Shown: positions 1 through 8,757, counted from the stretch's first letter. The stretch: 34,976 nt of DNA from Synechococcales cyanobacterium GL140_1_metabinner_5_sub (GCA_025359065.1 JANYHM010000110.1:1-34976), one strand, 5' to 3'. The notes: generated by a model not told the origin, from the letters alone. Numbers and translations are program-made.

Positions 1-2
1 TG

Positions 3-113
3 CAAACCGCTGTATTCGAGTTATTTATGGAGCAGTTTGGTTTAAACCCAACTTTAATTAAATTACACCCAAACTACCAAAAACTCATACATCACGGTAC
101 TCTTAGGGCTTGA
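3..113 (+). CDS. possible 3' end of an unidentified gene (partial)
   Basis: An open frame runs in from the left window edge and ends at TGA 111-113, giving 36 residues that include MEQFGLNPTLIKLHPNY and end HGTLRA. The composition looks like ordinary protein and the other two plus frames close sooner. It is short and I recognise no family, so it may be the tail of an upstream gene or chance. It would converge on the downstream pilin gene. Confidence 0.3.
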   Translation, partial: QTAVFELFMEQFGLNPTLIKLHPNYQKLIHHGTLRA

Positions 114-232
114 CTTTTCCTGAAATCTGTCCGGACTATTGTTTTAAATAAGCCCGATCAAAGAGTTAATCATTGAACATTGTGTGTTGATCCATTTCGA
201 CACGTAGAATGCTACTCAAAACAGCACCTATC

Positions 233-814
233 TTACTTACCCTTTACTGTCAGGCTGTTGTAGCCGGTAGGACAAATTAATATTGAGCTGGTGCCGATAC
301 CACTTACAGCGGTATTTGCTGTCGCTGTTGCTGCTAATGTTGATTGACAAACAAGACTATACCAAGTACTGTTACCAGCATCATTGACAAAGCTTCTAAT
401 CCCTCCAGTATATGTCTTAAGCTTGTCATCTTTAGGCTTAGCACTGGCATTCATTTGATGTTCAGTAGTAGAGTTCGAGTTAGAAATTGTATATTCATAC
501 ACACTACTAGATGTATTGTCGGTCAGGCCAGAACCTTTTGCTACGCCTATAGCCAATTCATCTAAACTAGTGGGGTAAACGCCAATCCTATGCTCATCTA
601 TCCAGACATGCTGGGCTTTCATGATGGCCGCAACATCTTGCTTAGCTTCGGATTGCTTGGCACTAGCCGTTAAGCTCAAATATGCAGGCAAGCTAATAGC
701 ACTAAGAATACCTACAATAATTATTACAACTAGCAACTCAACAAGTGTAAAGCCTTCTTTCGCACCTTTTACAAATAGCTGACGAGCAATTTGATTTCTG
801 TCATTTATCTTCAT
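233..814 (-). CDS. type IV pilin-like protein, G/H family (193 aa)
   Basis: This is a prepilin, the precursor of a subunit of type IV pili or a related pseudopilus. A basic leader of about 21 residues ends in KEG, followed by the prepilin peptidase site G^FTLVELLVV with Glu at mature position 5. A hydrophobic N-terminal helix (VVIIIVGILSAISLPAYL) follows, which anchors the subunit in the inner membrane and forms the fibre core. The head carries the KDDKLKTYTGG stretch seen in cyanobacterial G/H pilins. Two Cys near the C-terminus (SLVCQS and ILICPT) could close a D-region disulfide. It lies 140 bases after a paralogous pilin on the same strand and is Ser/Thr/Asn rich, hence potentially glycosylated. 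No clear Shine-Dalgarno is seen before the ATG. Whether it is a major or minor pilin cannot be told. Confidence 0.9.
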   Translation of the reverse strand: MKINDRNQIARQLFVKGAKEGFTLVELLVVIIIVGILSAISLPAYLSLTASAKQSEAKQDVAAIMKAQHVWIDEHRIGVYPTSLDELAIGVAKGSGLTDNTSSSVYEYTISNSNSTTEHQMNASAKPKDDKLKTYTGGIRSFVNDAGNSTWYSLVCQSTLAATATANTAVSGIGTSSILICPTGYNSLTVKGK

Positions 815-869
815 GGTACTTACTAAACTTAAATAGAGATAAAATTAAGCAACCTGGTTGTGAACTTAA

Positions 870-915
870 CGATAAAATAAACAACTAAGGTCAAGTGAAA
901 TCTCGACCCTAGTTG
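870..915 (-). terminator. stem-loop terminator after the second pilin gene
   Basis: The arms CAACTAAGGTC (882-892) and GACCCTAGTTG (905-915) pair at 10 of 11 positions around a 12-base loop. Read on the minus strand the stem is followed by TTTATTTT. It lies 40 bases past the stop of the pilin at 955-1539, so it probably ends that transcript, or attenuates read-through into the pilin at 233-814. Confidence 0.6.
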
Positions 916-954
916 CTTAATAGTTAGCTGCTAAAGTGTTTTAGCCATTAACTT

Positions 955-1539
955 CTATTTACCAGCTACTTTGATCACACCAAAGTTAGCAGGGCAAACG
1001 ATAGCTACATCAGTTCCTGTCTGAGCGGAAATGCTTACAGTAGCGGCTGGTGTACCTGCTTTCGCAGCTTCACAAGCACCAGAAGTCCAAGTTGTTTGCT
1101 TCTCATTATTTAAAAATACTGCTGTACCACCAACGTATGACTTAAGTTTATCATCAATAGGTGCTGCCTGAGTGAAAGCAGTGGCTGCAGTGGTTGCCAA
1201 TATAGTAGAGGGTACAAGAGCCATTGTATAAGTATAAACAGTACTAGCAGAGGATGTGCCAGCGCCTTTTACTACACCAACAGCCAATTCGTCGAAGCTA
1301 CTTGCCCATCTGTTGCCTTCGGTATATGCCGATTGCTGTGCGTGAGAAATAGAAGCAAGATTTTGTCTAGCTTCAGATTGCTTAGAAGAAGCCGTTAAAT
1401 TTAGGTAGCTAGGTAAAGCAATCGCAGCTAGAATACCGATAATGATTACTACAACCAACAATTCTACGAGGGTAAAGCCGCCGTCTGCTTTCTTTTTGTT
1501 CAGGTGTTGCAAAAGCTTAGCTTGTAATTCAGGTCTCAT
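955..1539 (-). CDS. type IV pilin-like protein, G/H family (194 aa)
   Basis: A second prepilin, paralogous to the neighbouring one. The leader MRPELQAKLLQHLNKKKADG ends in GG^FTLVELLVVVIIIGILAAIALPSYL, with Glu5 of the mature protein present. The segment after the helix (TASSKQSEARQNLASISHAQQ) is the conserved alpha-N helix of cyanobacterial PilA proteins. The head is rich in Ala/Thr/Ser, contains the DDKLKSYVGG motif, and has two Cys (SGACEA and AIVCPA) placed like the disulfide pair of its neighbour. GGAG lies 8 bases upstream of the ATG, a better ribosome site than that of the other pilin. Being first in transcription order, it is the better candidate for the abundant subunit. The adjacent OGT-like genes make it a plausible glycoprotein (inference). 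Confidence 0.92.
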   Translation of the reverse strand: MRPELQAKLLQHLNKKKADGGFTLVELLVVVIIIGILAAIALPSYLNLTASSKQSEARQNLASISHAQQSAYTEGNRWASSFDELAVGVVKGAGTSSASTVYTYTMALVPSTILATTAATAFTQAAPIDDKLKSYVGGTAVFLNNEKQTTWTSGACEAAKAGTPAATVSISAQTGTDVAIVCPANFGVIKVAGK

Positions 1540-1898
1540 TTTGATTTCTCCGAAGGGGGGTGTTTGATGAATTTAACTTACCCATGTATTCCATTTACCC
1601 ATCACCCAATCAGGAAAAATCAGAAGATTTCTTACGAATCAGTCTAAATTGTCTGTCGATCATTATCTTTGCATCATTAAAATCATCTTCTGTCTATATA
1701 TGTATTACTTTCGGTCAATATTATCTAATAACTCACTCATACATAATTTATACAAATAGCCGTGTATTCACGGAGGACAATCACTCAATCATCAACTAGA
1801 TCAGTAATTATTCGGTATTAGCTGATGAATTTGGTGCGGTACTATAACCGTGAGTCTATAGCAGGCCATAAAGACTGCTTTCATAATTTATAAATAGG
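1540..1898. promoter_or_regulatory. divergent intergenic region, pilin / glycosyltransferase
   Basis: This AT-rich 359-base gap separates the minus-strand pilin from the plus-strand OGT-like gene and must hold both promoters. On the plus strand GGTACTATAAC at 1838-1848 resembles a -10 element and recurs before the second OGT-like gene (4082-4092). A small imperfect hairpin (GCAG/CTGC, about 1861-1878) lies between it and the start. A 79-codon GTG-initiated open frame at 1560-1799 has low-complexity composition and is judged spurious. I could not fix a convincing -35 for either direction. Confidence 0.45.
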
Positions 1899-4028
1899 GT
1901 GATTATGTCAATAACTGCAAAGAGCGATTCCCTCCATGACTTTTGGCAGGCTGGAGTTGACCATATCTTAGCTGGTGAAGATGATGAGGCACAAGCTACA
2001 TGGCTATTACCCTTTTTGGATAGTGAAACATTGGTCAGCGAAGAACAACTCAGTCAAGACCTGATCAACTATTTATCTAGCTCAGTAGACCATAGACTAT
2101 CTATGGGTAAAATTAAAGATGCTTATCTAATTTCTCAATGTCTTTGTGCTGTTGCACCAGATCATCTCAATATTTTGCTGCAATTCTTAAATCTATCAAT
2201 TCAGGCTAATAGCTTTAACCTAGAGACTCTGACCGATCCTAATCTGATAGCGGTGTTTCATCAAGACTCATTCAGAGATGTTGACGAAGAACTACTATAT
2301 GCCTTTAGTAAAGGGATTGCTCCACTCCTGACACTAGAATATATCTCAGACTACGTCAGCTTAATTCAGCTATGGGCAAAAAATGTTAGTGACAATTACA
2401 AATTTGTTTGTTTTATTGCCCTTCAAGCAATTTTTTTCGGTCAAGAGCGAGGTATCATTCGTTTGCGAACTCAATTAATGGAAATATGTTTGACCTATGC
2501 GCCGCCAACTCTAAGATTTACAGTTCTATGTGAACTGACAGAAAGCATTACCAGAGAGAGCAACTACCACAGAGCTATTTTGATGGGTGAACAATGCAAA
2601 GAAGAAGGAGAACAACTAGGTCTATTACAGCATGTTTGCGGTAGTCATCGTTTGTTAACAGCGCTGATGGAAGCTGGTGAATGGGAAAAAATTCCAGCAG
2701 TAGCAGAGCAACACCAAATACTGATAGAAAACCTGGTTGTTGATCCACCACAGAAAGTTACAGAACTTACTATTTGTATGGCACCATACTTCCTTAATTA
2801 CTTGTACGATCAGCCACGGTCTTTACACAGGTTTAAAAGTATGATCGGCGAGATGTGCTCAAAGTCAATTAATTCAGCCAGAGGCTCATTCCTGCCGAAA
2901 AATGGCCACCAATCACTACCAAAAAATGGATTACTCAGAATTGGCTATATTGCCGGTACTTTGCGCAAACATTCTGTCGGCTGGCTCAGTCGTTGGCTTT
3001 TTAATTATCATGATAGATCAAATTTTCAGATATTTATTTACCACACTGGGCAACCCGATAATTTGCCGTTCAACCATAGCTTTTTTCGAGACAAAGTAGA
3101 TGTATCGTATTATATGGGTGCTAATGCCAAAGAGATTGCCGACTTAATTATTCAAGACGAGATTGATATCTTAATTGACCTAGATAGTATCAGTGCCGAT
3201 ACTACCTATGAAGTAATGTGTCTTAAACCAGCACCAGTAAGCATCACTTGGCTAGGCTGGGATACATCAGGCTGTCCAGAAATTGATTACTTTATTGCCG
3301 ATCCACATGTTTTACCGCCAGATGCTGAAGAATATTACAATACAAAAATCTGGCGCTTACCCCAAACCTACGTGGCGATCGATGGTTTTGAAGTAGAGGT
3401 ACCAACTAAACGTCGATTGGATTACAACCTGCCAGAAGATGCAATTGTCTATCTCTGCGCTCAAAAAAGCTATAAGCACCACCCCGATGTGCTGCGTTTA
3501 CAGATGCAAATCATTAAACAAGTGCCTAACAGCTACCTATTGGTAAAACTGCGAGCTAATCCAGAATCATTGATGAAAATCTATCAGAAGCTGGCTGATG
3601 AAGAGGGGATTTCGATGGAGCAACTGCGTTTTATTCAGCCTGATCCTGATGAAATGACTCACCGGGCTAATTTGCAGCTAGCTGATGTGGTTCTAGATAC
3701 TTTTCCCTATAACGGTGCGACCACCACCTTAGAAACCCTGTGGATGGGTGTGCCGATGGTTACTAAGGTTGGTCAGGCATTTGTGGCTCGCAACAGCTAC
3801 ACCTTTATGCAGAGCGTAGGAGTCATGGAGGGTATTGCTCATACTGACGCGGAGTATGTAGATTGGGGAGTGAAATTAGGAACCGATTTAGCTCTGCGCC
3901 AGCAGGTGATAGGGAAACTCCTACATTCTCGTAAAACTTCGCCTTTGTGGAATGCCCGGAGCTTTACGCTAGAAATGGAGAATGCCTACCGCCAAATGTG
4001 GGAGATTTACCAGTCTCAACAAAAGTGA
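1899..4028 (+). CDS. OGT-like O-linked GlcNAc transferase (GT41 family), copy 1 (709 aa)
   Basis: A glycosyltransferase of the SPINDLY/OGT family (GT41), which moves a sugar from a nucleotide sugar to Ser/Thr of proteins in the cytoplasm. Residues 1-330 are helical with no clear canonical TPRs, possibly divergent superhelical repeats. From about residue 345 the catalytic region aligns with human OGT: LRIGYIAGTLRKHSVGW (His358 at the site of human His498), RPAPIQ-like KPAPVSITWLGWDTSG, and QKSYKHHPDVL (Lys526 at the site of human Lys842). Near the end come LADVVLDTFPYNGATTTLETLWMGVPMVT and SPLWNARSFTLEMENAYRQMW (each quoted here only as a landmark). Translation may start at GTG 1899 or ATG 1905. 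It precedes a paralogue on the same strand and diverges from two pilins, so pilins are possible substrates (inference). Confidence 0.88.
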   Translation: MIMSITAKSDSLHDFWQAGVDHILAGEDDEAQATWLLPFLDSETLVSEEQLSQDLINYLSSSVDHRLSMGKIKDAYLISQCLCAVAPDHLNILLQFLNLSIQANSFNLETLTDPNLIAVFHQDSFRDVDEELLYAFSKGIAPLLTLEYISDYVSLIQLWAKNVSDNYKFVCFIALQAIFFGQERGIIRLRTQLMEICLTYAPPTLRFTVLCELTESITRESNYHRAILMGEQCKEEGEQLGLLQHVCGSHRLLTALMEAGEWEKIPAVAEQHQILIENLVVDPPQKVTELTICMAPYFLNYLYDQPRSLHRFKSMIGEMCSKSINSARGSFLPKNGHQSLPKNGLLRIGYIAGTLRKHSVGWLSRWLFNYHDRSNFQIFIYHTGQPDNLPFNHSFFRDKVDVSYYMGANAKEIADLIIQDEIDILIDLDSISADTTYEVMCLKPAPVSITWLGWDTSGCPEIDYFIADPHVLPPDAEEYYNTKIWRLPQTYVAIDGFEVEVPTKRRLDYNLPEDAIVYLCAQKSYKHHPDVLRLQMQIIKQVPNSYLLVKLRANPESLMKIYQKLADEEGISMEQLRFIQPDPDEMTHRANLQLADVVLDTFPYNGATTTLETLWMGVPMVTKVGQAFVARNSYTFMQSVGVMEGIAHTDAEYVDWGVKLGTDLALRQQVIGKLLHSRKTSPLWNARSFTLEMENAYRQMWEIYQSQQK

Positions 4029-4081
4029 TTCTTGGTAGAACTGAGTTGAATTACTGAATTGTGAACGATCGTTTTCTGCCG

Positions 4082-4092
4082 GGTACTATAAC
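4082..4092 (+). promoter_or_regulatory. candidate -10 element before the second OGT-like gene
   Basis: GGTACTATAAC occurs 43 bases before the start of the second OGT-like gene. The same 11-mer lies 51 bases before the first one (1838-1848). The surrounding sequence is not otherwise similar, so it looks like a retained functional element. TATAAC would be the -10. No good -35 is visible. Confidence 0.4.
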
Positions 4093-4134
4093 TGCAAACT
4101 GTTGTAGCTTAGACTACTTAATTTATTTACCAGG

Positions 4135-6294
4135 GTGCTTGTGTTGGTAGCTATAGATAATACTTTGCTTGATGATTACTGGCAAGCTGGTGTCGATCAG
4201 GTATTAGCGGGTCAAGAAGAAGATGCTCAGGCCATTTGGCTAACGCCTTTCTTTGATAATGAGTTTTCAGCCGATCCTGACAGCAGAGCAATGAGCGAAG
4301 AACAGCTAAGCCAAAGCTTGACCGACTACCTGTTGAACGCAGTTGATGAACAGATCATCAAGGGTAAGGTATCAGAAGCTTATGAAATTGCCAAATGTCT
4401 ACAAACAGTGGCACCCACAAACGTCAATGGTTTACTGCGGCTAGTTAATATCTCTATTCAGTTCAATGAGTTCAGCCCAGCAGCATTGGCAGATACTAGC
4501 TTTATCGAGGTATTTCAGCAAGCATCAGATATTGATCCAGATCTTCTTTATATATTCATCACCGGCATCACAAAACTTTTAGAAGAACATTATGCCGCTG
4601 CCTACCTAGATTTTATTAAGTTAGTTGCAGATAAAATCACTGATACCCAAAGATTCATCTGTGAGATAGCTCCCCAAACCTCTTTTATTGGTAGAAATCT
4701 TGACTTAGCTCACCTCCGAACACAGGTATTAGAAGTCTGTTTAGCTTATGCTCCTGATAACTTTCGTTTTACTGTTTTATGCGACCTCGCCGACAGCACT
4801 ATTCAAGAAAGGGATTACAGCAAAATTGTGCCAATTGGTGAGCAGTGTTACCAAGAAGGCCACCGACTAGGGGACGTTGAACAATTTTGTGGCAGCCACC
4901 GCTTGTTGGCTGCCCTAATGGAAGCCGGTGAATGGCAACGAATTCTAGCAATGGCCAAGCAGCACCAGCAGTTAATTCAGACATTTATAGCCCAAAAAAA
5001 TATCATTACCGCTGATGCGGGTGCTATTCTCAATTCTTCTTACTTTTTAAACTACGTTCATGATGAGCCAAGGTTATTGCATCACTTTCGTGATGCGATG
5101 GGTGATATCTGCTCGCAATTGGTAAACTCAGCGCAAAATTTTACCAGCTATAATAATTATTATCAATCACCGCCTAAAACCAAGGCTTTAAGAATCGGCT
5201 ACATTGCCAGCACTTTATATCATCATTCAGTAGGCTGGCTCAGTCGGTGGCTTTTTAATTATCACGATCGATCAAATTTCGAGATTTTTATTTATCACGT
5301 TGGTCAAACAGATAATCATAAGTTTAACCATAAGTTTTTTAGAGACAAAGTAGATGTAGCTCATTATTTAAAGAATGAATCTTTTGAAATTGCTGATTTG
5401 ATTAGGCGTGATGAGATTGATATTTTAATTGATATGGATAGTTTGGCTCTTTCTACTACTTATGAGGTGATGTGCCTGAAGCCCGCTCCAGTTAGCGTTA
5501 CTTGGCTAGGGTGGGATACCTCTGGCTGTCCAGAAGTTGACTATTTCATTGCCGATCCTCATGTATTGCCAACAGATGCAGAAGAATATTACCGCACTAA
5601 AATTTGGCGATTACCTCAAACCTATTTAGCAGTAGATGGCTTTGAAATTCAAGTTCCTACCAAGCGACGCTCCGATTACCAAATACCCGAAGATGCAGTA
5701 GTTTATCTCTGTGCTCAAAAAAGCTATAAGCATCACCCTGATATTCTTCGCTTACAAATGCAAATTATTAAACAAGTACCCAACAGCTATCTGTTAGTAA
5801 AAATGCGAGCCAATCCAGAATCACTGATGAAAATTTATCAGGAGCTGGCTGAGGAAGTGGGGATTTCGATGGAGCAACTCCGCTTTATTCAACCTGATCC
5901 TGACGAAATGACCCATCGGGCCAATTTACAGTTAGCTGACGTGGTGTTAGACACCTTTCCTTACAACGGTGCGACCACCACATTAGAAACCCTGTGGATG
6001 GGTGTGCCGATGGTTACTAAGGTTGGTCAGGCATTTGTGGCTCGTAACAGCTATACCTTTATGCAGAGCGTAGGAGTAACGGAAGGCATCGCTTATAACG
6101 ATGACGAGTATGTAGATTGGGGAGTGAAATTAGGAACTGATTTAGCTCTGCGCCAGCATGTGATGGGAAAACTCCTGCATTCTCGGAAAACTTCGCCTTT
6201 GTGGAATGCCCGGAGCTTTACTCTAGAAATGGAGAACGCTTATCGTCAAATGTGGGAGATCTATCAATCTCAGGTCTTGGCTCAGCAAAAGTAA
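4135..6294 (+). CDS. OGT-like O-linked GlcNAc transferase (GT41 family), copy 2 (719 aa)
   Basis: A tandem paralogue of the preceding gene with the same architecture: a helical N-terminal half that is well diverged from copy 1, then a GT41 catalytic half. The key positions are kept, with His364 in LYHHSVGWL (human OGT His498) and Lys532 in QKSYKHHPDIL (human Lys842). The nucleotide-sugar loop region ATTTLETLWMGVPMVT is also intact. The start is GTG, with an alternative GTG two codons on, and I see no strong ribosome site. Copy 1 ends 106 bases upstream and a candidate promoter lies between, so the gene may be transcribed alone. The last ~300 bases are almost identical to copy 1 while earlier parts differ at many synonymous sites. 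Two enzymes may serve different acceptors, since the N-terminal halves differ. Confidence 0.88.
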   Translation: MLVLVAIDNTLLDDYWQAGVDQVLAGQEEDAQAIWLTPFFDNEFSADPDSRAMSEEQLSQSLTDYLLNAVDEQIIKGKVSEAYEIAKCLQTVAPTNVNGLLRLVNISIQFNEFSPAALADTSFIEVFQQASDIDPDLLYIFITGITKLLEEHYAAAYLDFIKLVADKITDTQRFICEIAPQTSFIGRNLDLAHLRTQVLEVCLAYAPDNFRFTVLCDLADSTIQERDYSKIVPIGEQCYQEGHRLGDVEQFCGSHRLLAALMEAGEWQRILAMAKQHQQLIQTFIAQKNIITADAGAILNSSYFLNYVHDEPRLLHHFRDAMGDICSQLVNSAQNFTSYNNYYQSPPKTKALRIGYIASTLYHHSVGWLSRWLFNYHDRSNFEIFIYHVGQTDNHKFNHKFFRDKVDVAHYLKNESFEIADLIRRDEIDILIDMDSLALSTTYEVMCLKPAPVSVTWLGWDTSGCPEVDYFIADPHVLPTDAEEYYRTKIWRLPQTYLAVDGFEIQVPTKRRSDYQIPEDAVVYLCAQKSYKHHPDILRLQMQIIKQVPNSYLLVKMRANPESLMKIYQELAEEVGISMEQLRFIQPDPDEMTHRANLQLADVVLDTFPYNGATTTLETLWMGVPMVTKVGQAFVARNSYTFMQSVGVTEGIAYNDDEYVDWGVKLGTDLALRQHVMGKLLHSRKTSPLWNARSFTLEMENAYRQMWEIYQSQVLAQQK

Positions 6295-6361
6295 TTCCTA
6301 GCAAAAATGAGTCAGTCAGTTTACACTGGCAACTTCATTGGTTCTTTTCTAGCTTCTGATC

Positions 6362-7540
6362 ATGCTTGCCGAAATTAAATCGATCGCCTACCATCTCACC
6401 CCGCGCCTCATTGAAATTCGCCGTCATCTGCATACTCACCCAGAACTGAGTGGCCAAGAATACCAGACTGCAGCCTATGTTGCTGGAGCCTTAAATTCAT
6501 TGGGTCTTAAGGTAACAGAAGAAGTCGGTAAAACTGGGGTGATTGGGGAATTTAGGGGAGAGGCAGCAGGCACAAAGTGTCTGGGCCTTCGTACCGACAT
6601 GGATGCGCTGCCGATCGAAGAGCGCACTAAACTATCTTTTGCCTCTCACCAACCCGGAGTAATGCACGCTTGCGGCCATGATTTGCACACTACTCTGGGG
6701 TTGGGAACGGCAATGGTGCTATCTCAGTTACCAGGATCTTTACTGGGCAAAGTGAAGTTTTTATTTCAGCCCGCCGAAGAAATTGCTCAAGGTGCTCGGT
6801 GGATGCTGAATGATGGGGCTTTGGCTGGCATTGACCATTTGTTGGGAGTGCATGTATTTCCTAGCATTATGGGTGGCTCGATCGGGATTCGCTATGGTGC
6901 CCTGACCGCAGCAGCAGATGATTTAGAAATTATTATTCAGGGGGAAGCTGGTCATGGAGCCAGACCCCATGAAGCGATCGATGCAATTTGGGTGGCGGCA
7001 CAGGTGGTGAATGCTTTGCAGCAGGCCATTAGTCGCACCCAAAACTGTTTGCGCCCGGTGGTGTTGACTATTGGCAAAATTGAAGGAGGCAGAGCGCACA
7101 ATATTATTGCCGATCAAGTAACCATGCAGGGCACAGTGCGCTCTTTGCATCCCGAGACTCGGGCAATGTTGCCGGAATGGATTAATGGCATTGTGAATGG
7201 TGTCTGTGCCACTTATGGAGCGAAGGCTGTGGTGGATTATAAGCATGGAGTCCCAGCAGTACAAAATGATCTGCAATTGACCCAGATTGTGGAAACAGCG
7301 GCGCGGGAGGCTTGGGGTAACGATAAGGTAGAAATTTTACCGGAGCCGTCCTTGGGGGCAGAAGATTTTGCGGTGTATTTAGATCAGGTGCCAGGGAGCA
7401 TGTTTAGGTTGGGAGTTGGCTATCCCGATCGGCACAATTATCCTTTGCATCATCCGCTATTTGAAATCAATGAAGAAGCCATCGTCACTGGTGTTGTGAC
7501 CATGGCCTACAGTGCCTATAAATATTTCCATCCCCAATAA
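6362..7540 (+). CDS. M20 family amidohydrolase (392 aa)
   Basis: A zinc/manganese amidohydrolase of the M20D type, which cleaves N-acyl or amide bonds. Relatives include N-acyl-L-amino acid amidohydrolases, hippurate hydrolases and IAA-amino acid hydrolases. Visible motifs are the N-terminal RRHLHTHPELSGQE, RTDMDALPIEE (Asp79, Asp81), MHACGHDLHTT with metal ligands Cys104, His106 and His109, FQPAEE (Glu139/140), GVHVFP (His164), and GAEDFAVYL plus HHPLFEINEEA near the end. The length and full motif set fit an intact cytosolic enzyme. It starts at ATG 67 bases after the OGT-like gene on the same strand, and ends at a strong inverted repeat. The true substrate cannot be read from sequence. Confidence 0.92.
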   Translation: MLAEIKSIAYHLTPRLIEIRRHLHTHPELSGQEYQTAAYVAGALNSLGLKVTEEVGKTGVIGEFRGEAAGTKCLGLRTDMDALPIEERTKLSFASHQPGVMHACGHDLHTTLGLGTAMVLSQLPGSLLGKVKFLFQPAEEIAQGARWMLNDGALAGIDHLLGVHVFPSIMGGSIGIRYGALTAAADDLEIIIQGEAGHGARPHEAIDAIWVAAQVVNALQQAISRTQNCLRPVVLTIGKIEGGRAHNIIADQVTMQGTVRSLHPETRAMLPEWINGIVNGVCATYGAKAVVDYKHGVPAVQNDLQLTQIVETAAREAWGNDKVEILPEPSLGAEDFAVYLDQVPGSMFRLGVGYPDRHNYPLHHPLFEINEEAIVTGVVTMAYSAYKYFHPQ

Positions 7541-7546
7541 AACCAA

Positions 7547-7575
7547 TTGTGTGGTGGGCAATGCCCACCACACAA
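7547..7575. repeat. 29-base palindrome between convergent genes (possible terminator)
   Basis: TTGTGTGGTGGGCA and its exact complement TGCCCACCACACAA are separated by one base. The palindrome sits in the 41 bases between the convergent amidohydrolase and EamA genes. It could end transcription from both sides, although neither side has a proper T-tract: the plus side is followed by A and the minus side by AATTGGTTTT. A GTGGGCATTGCCCAC core is common in cyanobacterial intergenic repeats, so this may be a dispersed repeat copy. Confidence 0.6.
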
Positions 7576-7581
7576 AAAATT

Positions 7582-8610
7582 CTAAGTCTTAGGGGATTTC
7601 AGCACTTTGTTGGTGGCCTCCACAATTGCTTCTGAGGTCAACACCGCACTAGGCGTTTCTTCTTCAACAGAATTAGTAAATAATCTATCGATCGCTTCTC
7701 GTTGGTTAATAGCTAAAATGCTGACCAGTGTGACCGCCACCCCACCAAATTGCAGCGGAGTCAAAGTTTCATTTAAAAACAACCCACCAAAAATCAAGGC
7801 AAAAATTGGAGTCAAAAAAGTCAGGGCACTCAAACTAGTCAGATTTCCGGTAGAAGCAAAGTAGAAAAACAGTCCATAGGCCAAAGCACTGCCAAACACT
7901 GTGGCATAAGTCAAAGCCGACCAATCTAACAAAGTGAGCTGCTGCCAAGAATTGCTTTCGGTCGTAGCTGAAATCACGAACAGCGGTAAAGAACCAATGA
8001 TCATGTGCCAGCCGGTGGCGACCACTGGATCGGCTTCAGCAGTCACGTAGCGAATCATAATAGTGCCTACCGCCATTGAGAGTGCCGCTAATAGCATTAG
8101 CCATTCTCCATGGACAAACAGCTTCGCCCATTCCCAAGACTGGTCGGGGTCCAAAAGAGTCAGCCAGAGTTCTTCGGGGATGCCAATACAGCTAATGCCT
8201 AAAATCCCTAACAACAGCCCAATACCACCCCAAAGCCCGATCGACTCCTTAAACAGCCAAGCAGACAACAAGGCTACTGCTAAAGGCTGAGAATCGATCA
8301 TCACTGAACCCAGGCCAGCCTTAGTCCGCATCAAGCCATTGGTCAAAAACCCTTGAAACAAAGTGCCATCTACCAAACCAAAGATCGTAATCCAGCCCCA
8401 GGCTTTCCAAGTATTAGGTTGGGGCAGTTTCCAATAAAAAGTGGCCAGCAAAATCAACATACCTGCTGGCAACAGCCGAAAACCGGCCAAAAAATAGGGA
8501 GTGGTATGGGGAACTGCGCCCTTCATGGCTACCATGGCTGTCCCCCACAGGAAAAATGGACAGATTGTGAGCAGGATGGTCGTGAGAGATGAAGACTTGG
8601 AACTCTGCAT
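7582..8610 (-). CDS. EamA/DMT family transporter (342 aa)
   Basis: A drug/metabolite-transporter superfamily permease with two EamA halves and about ten hydrophobic segments. The first half holds PFFLWGTAMVAMKGAVP and LPAGMLILLATF, with the conserved G-rich helix ending each half. The second half begins near WLMLLAALSMAVGTIMIRYV and ends with LTPIFALIFGGLFLNETLTPLQFGGVA, a typical EamA signature. A polar C-terminal tail of about 35 residues follows (EEETPSAVLTSEAIVEATNK). DMT proteins move small metabolites such as amino acids or purines across the inner membrane. The substrate here is unknown. Its promoter must lie in the 147 bases shared with the divergent aroH. Confidence 0.9.
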   Translation of the reverse strand: MQSSKSSSLTTILLTICPFFLWGTAMVAMKGAVPHTTPYFLAGFRLLPAGMLILLATFYWKLPQPNTWKAWGWITIFGLVDGTLFQGFLTNGLMRTKAGLGSVMIDSQPLAVALLSAWLFKESIGLWGGIGLLLGILGISCIGIPEELWLTLLDPDQSWEWAKLFVHGEWLMLLAALSMAVGTIMIRYVTAEADPVVATGWHMIIGSLPLFVISATTESNSWQQLTLLDWSALTYATVFGSALAYGLFFYFASTGNLTSLSALTFLTPIFALIFGGLFLNETLTPLQFGGVAVTLVSILAINQREAIDRLFTNSVEEETPSAVLTSEAIVEATNKVLKSPKT

Positions 8611-8757
8611 GTATCTTGGAAATAAGCGCTATTCACCCGATTGTATATATTTTTTCGCTTTAATGAGAGATTGATCGAGTAAAAACCTTCGCCGATGGTA
8701 AAATCTTCACCGGTAAGCAGTCAGAAAACATAGCTTAAAACTTTAATTGGAGGAAAC

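Noticed and set aside
1560-1799. 79-codon open frame beginning with GTG on the plus strand
   Set aside because: Low-complexity hydrophobic and Ser/Ile/Tyr-rich product, no ribosome site, and it sits in the divergent promoter gap. It matches no family that I recognise.
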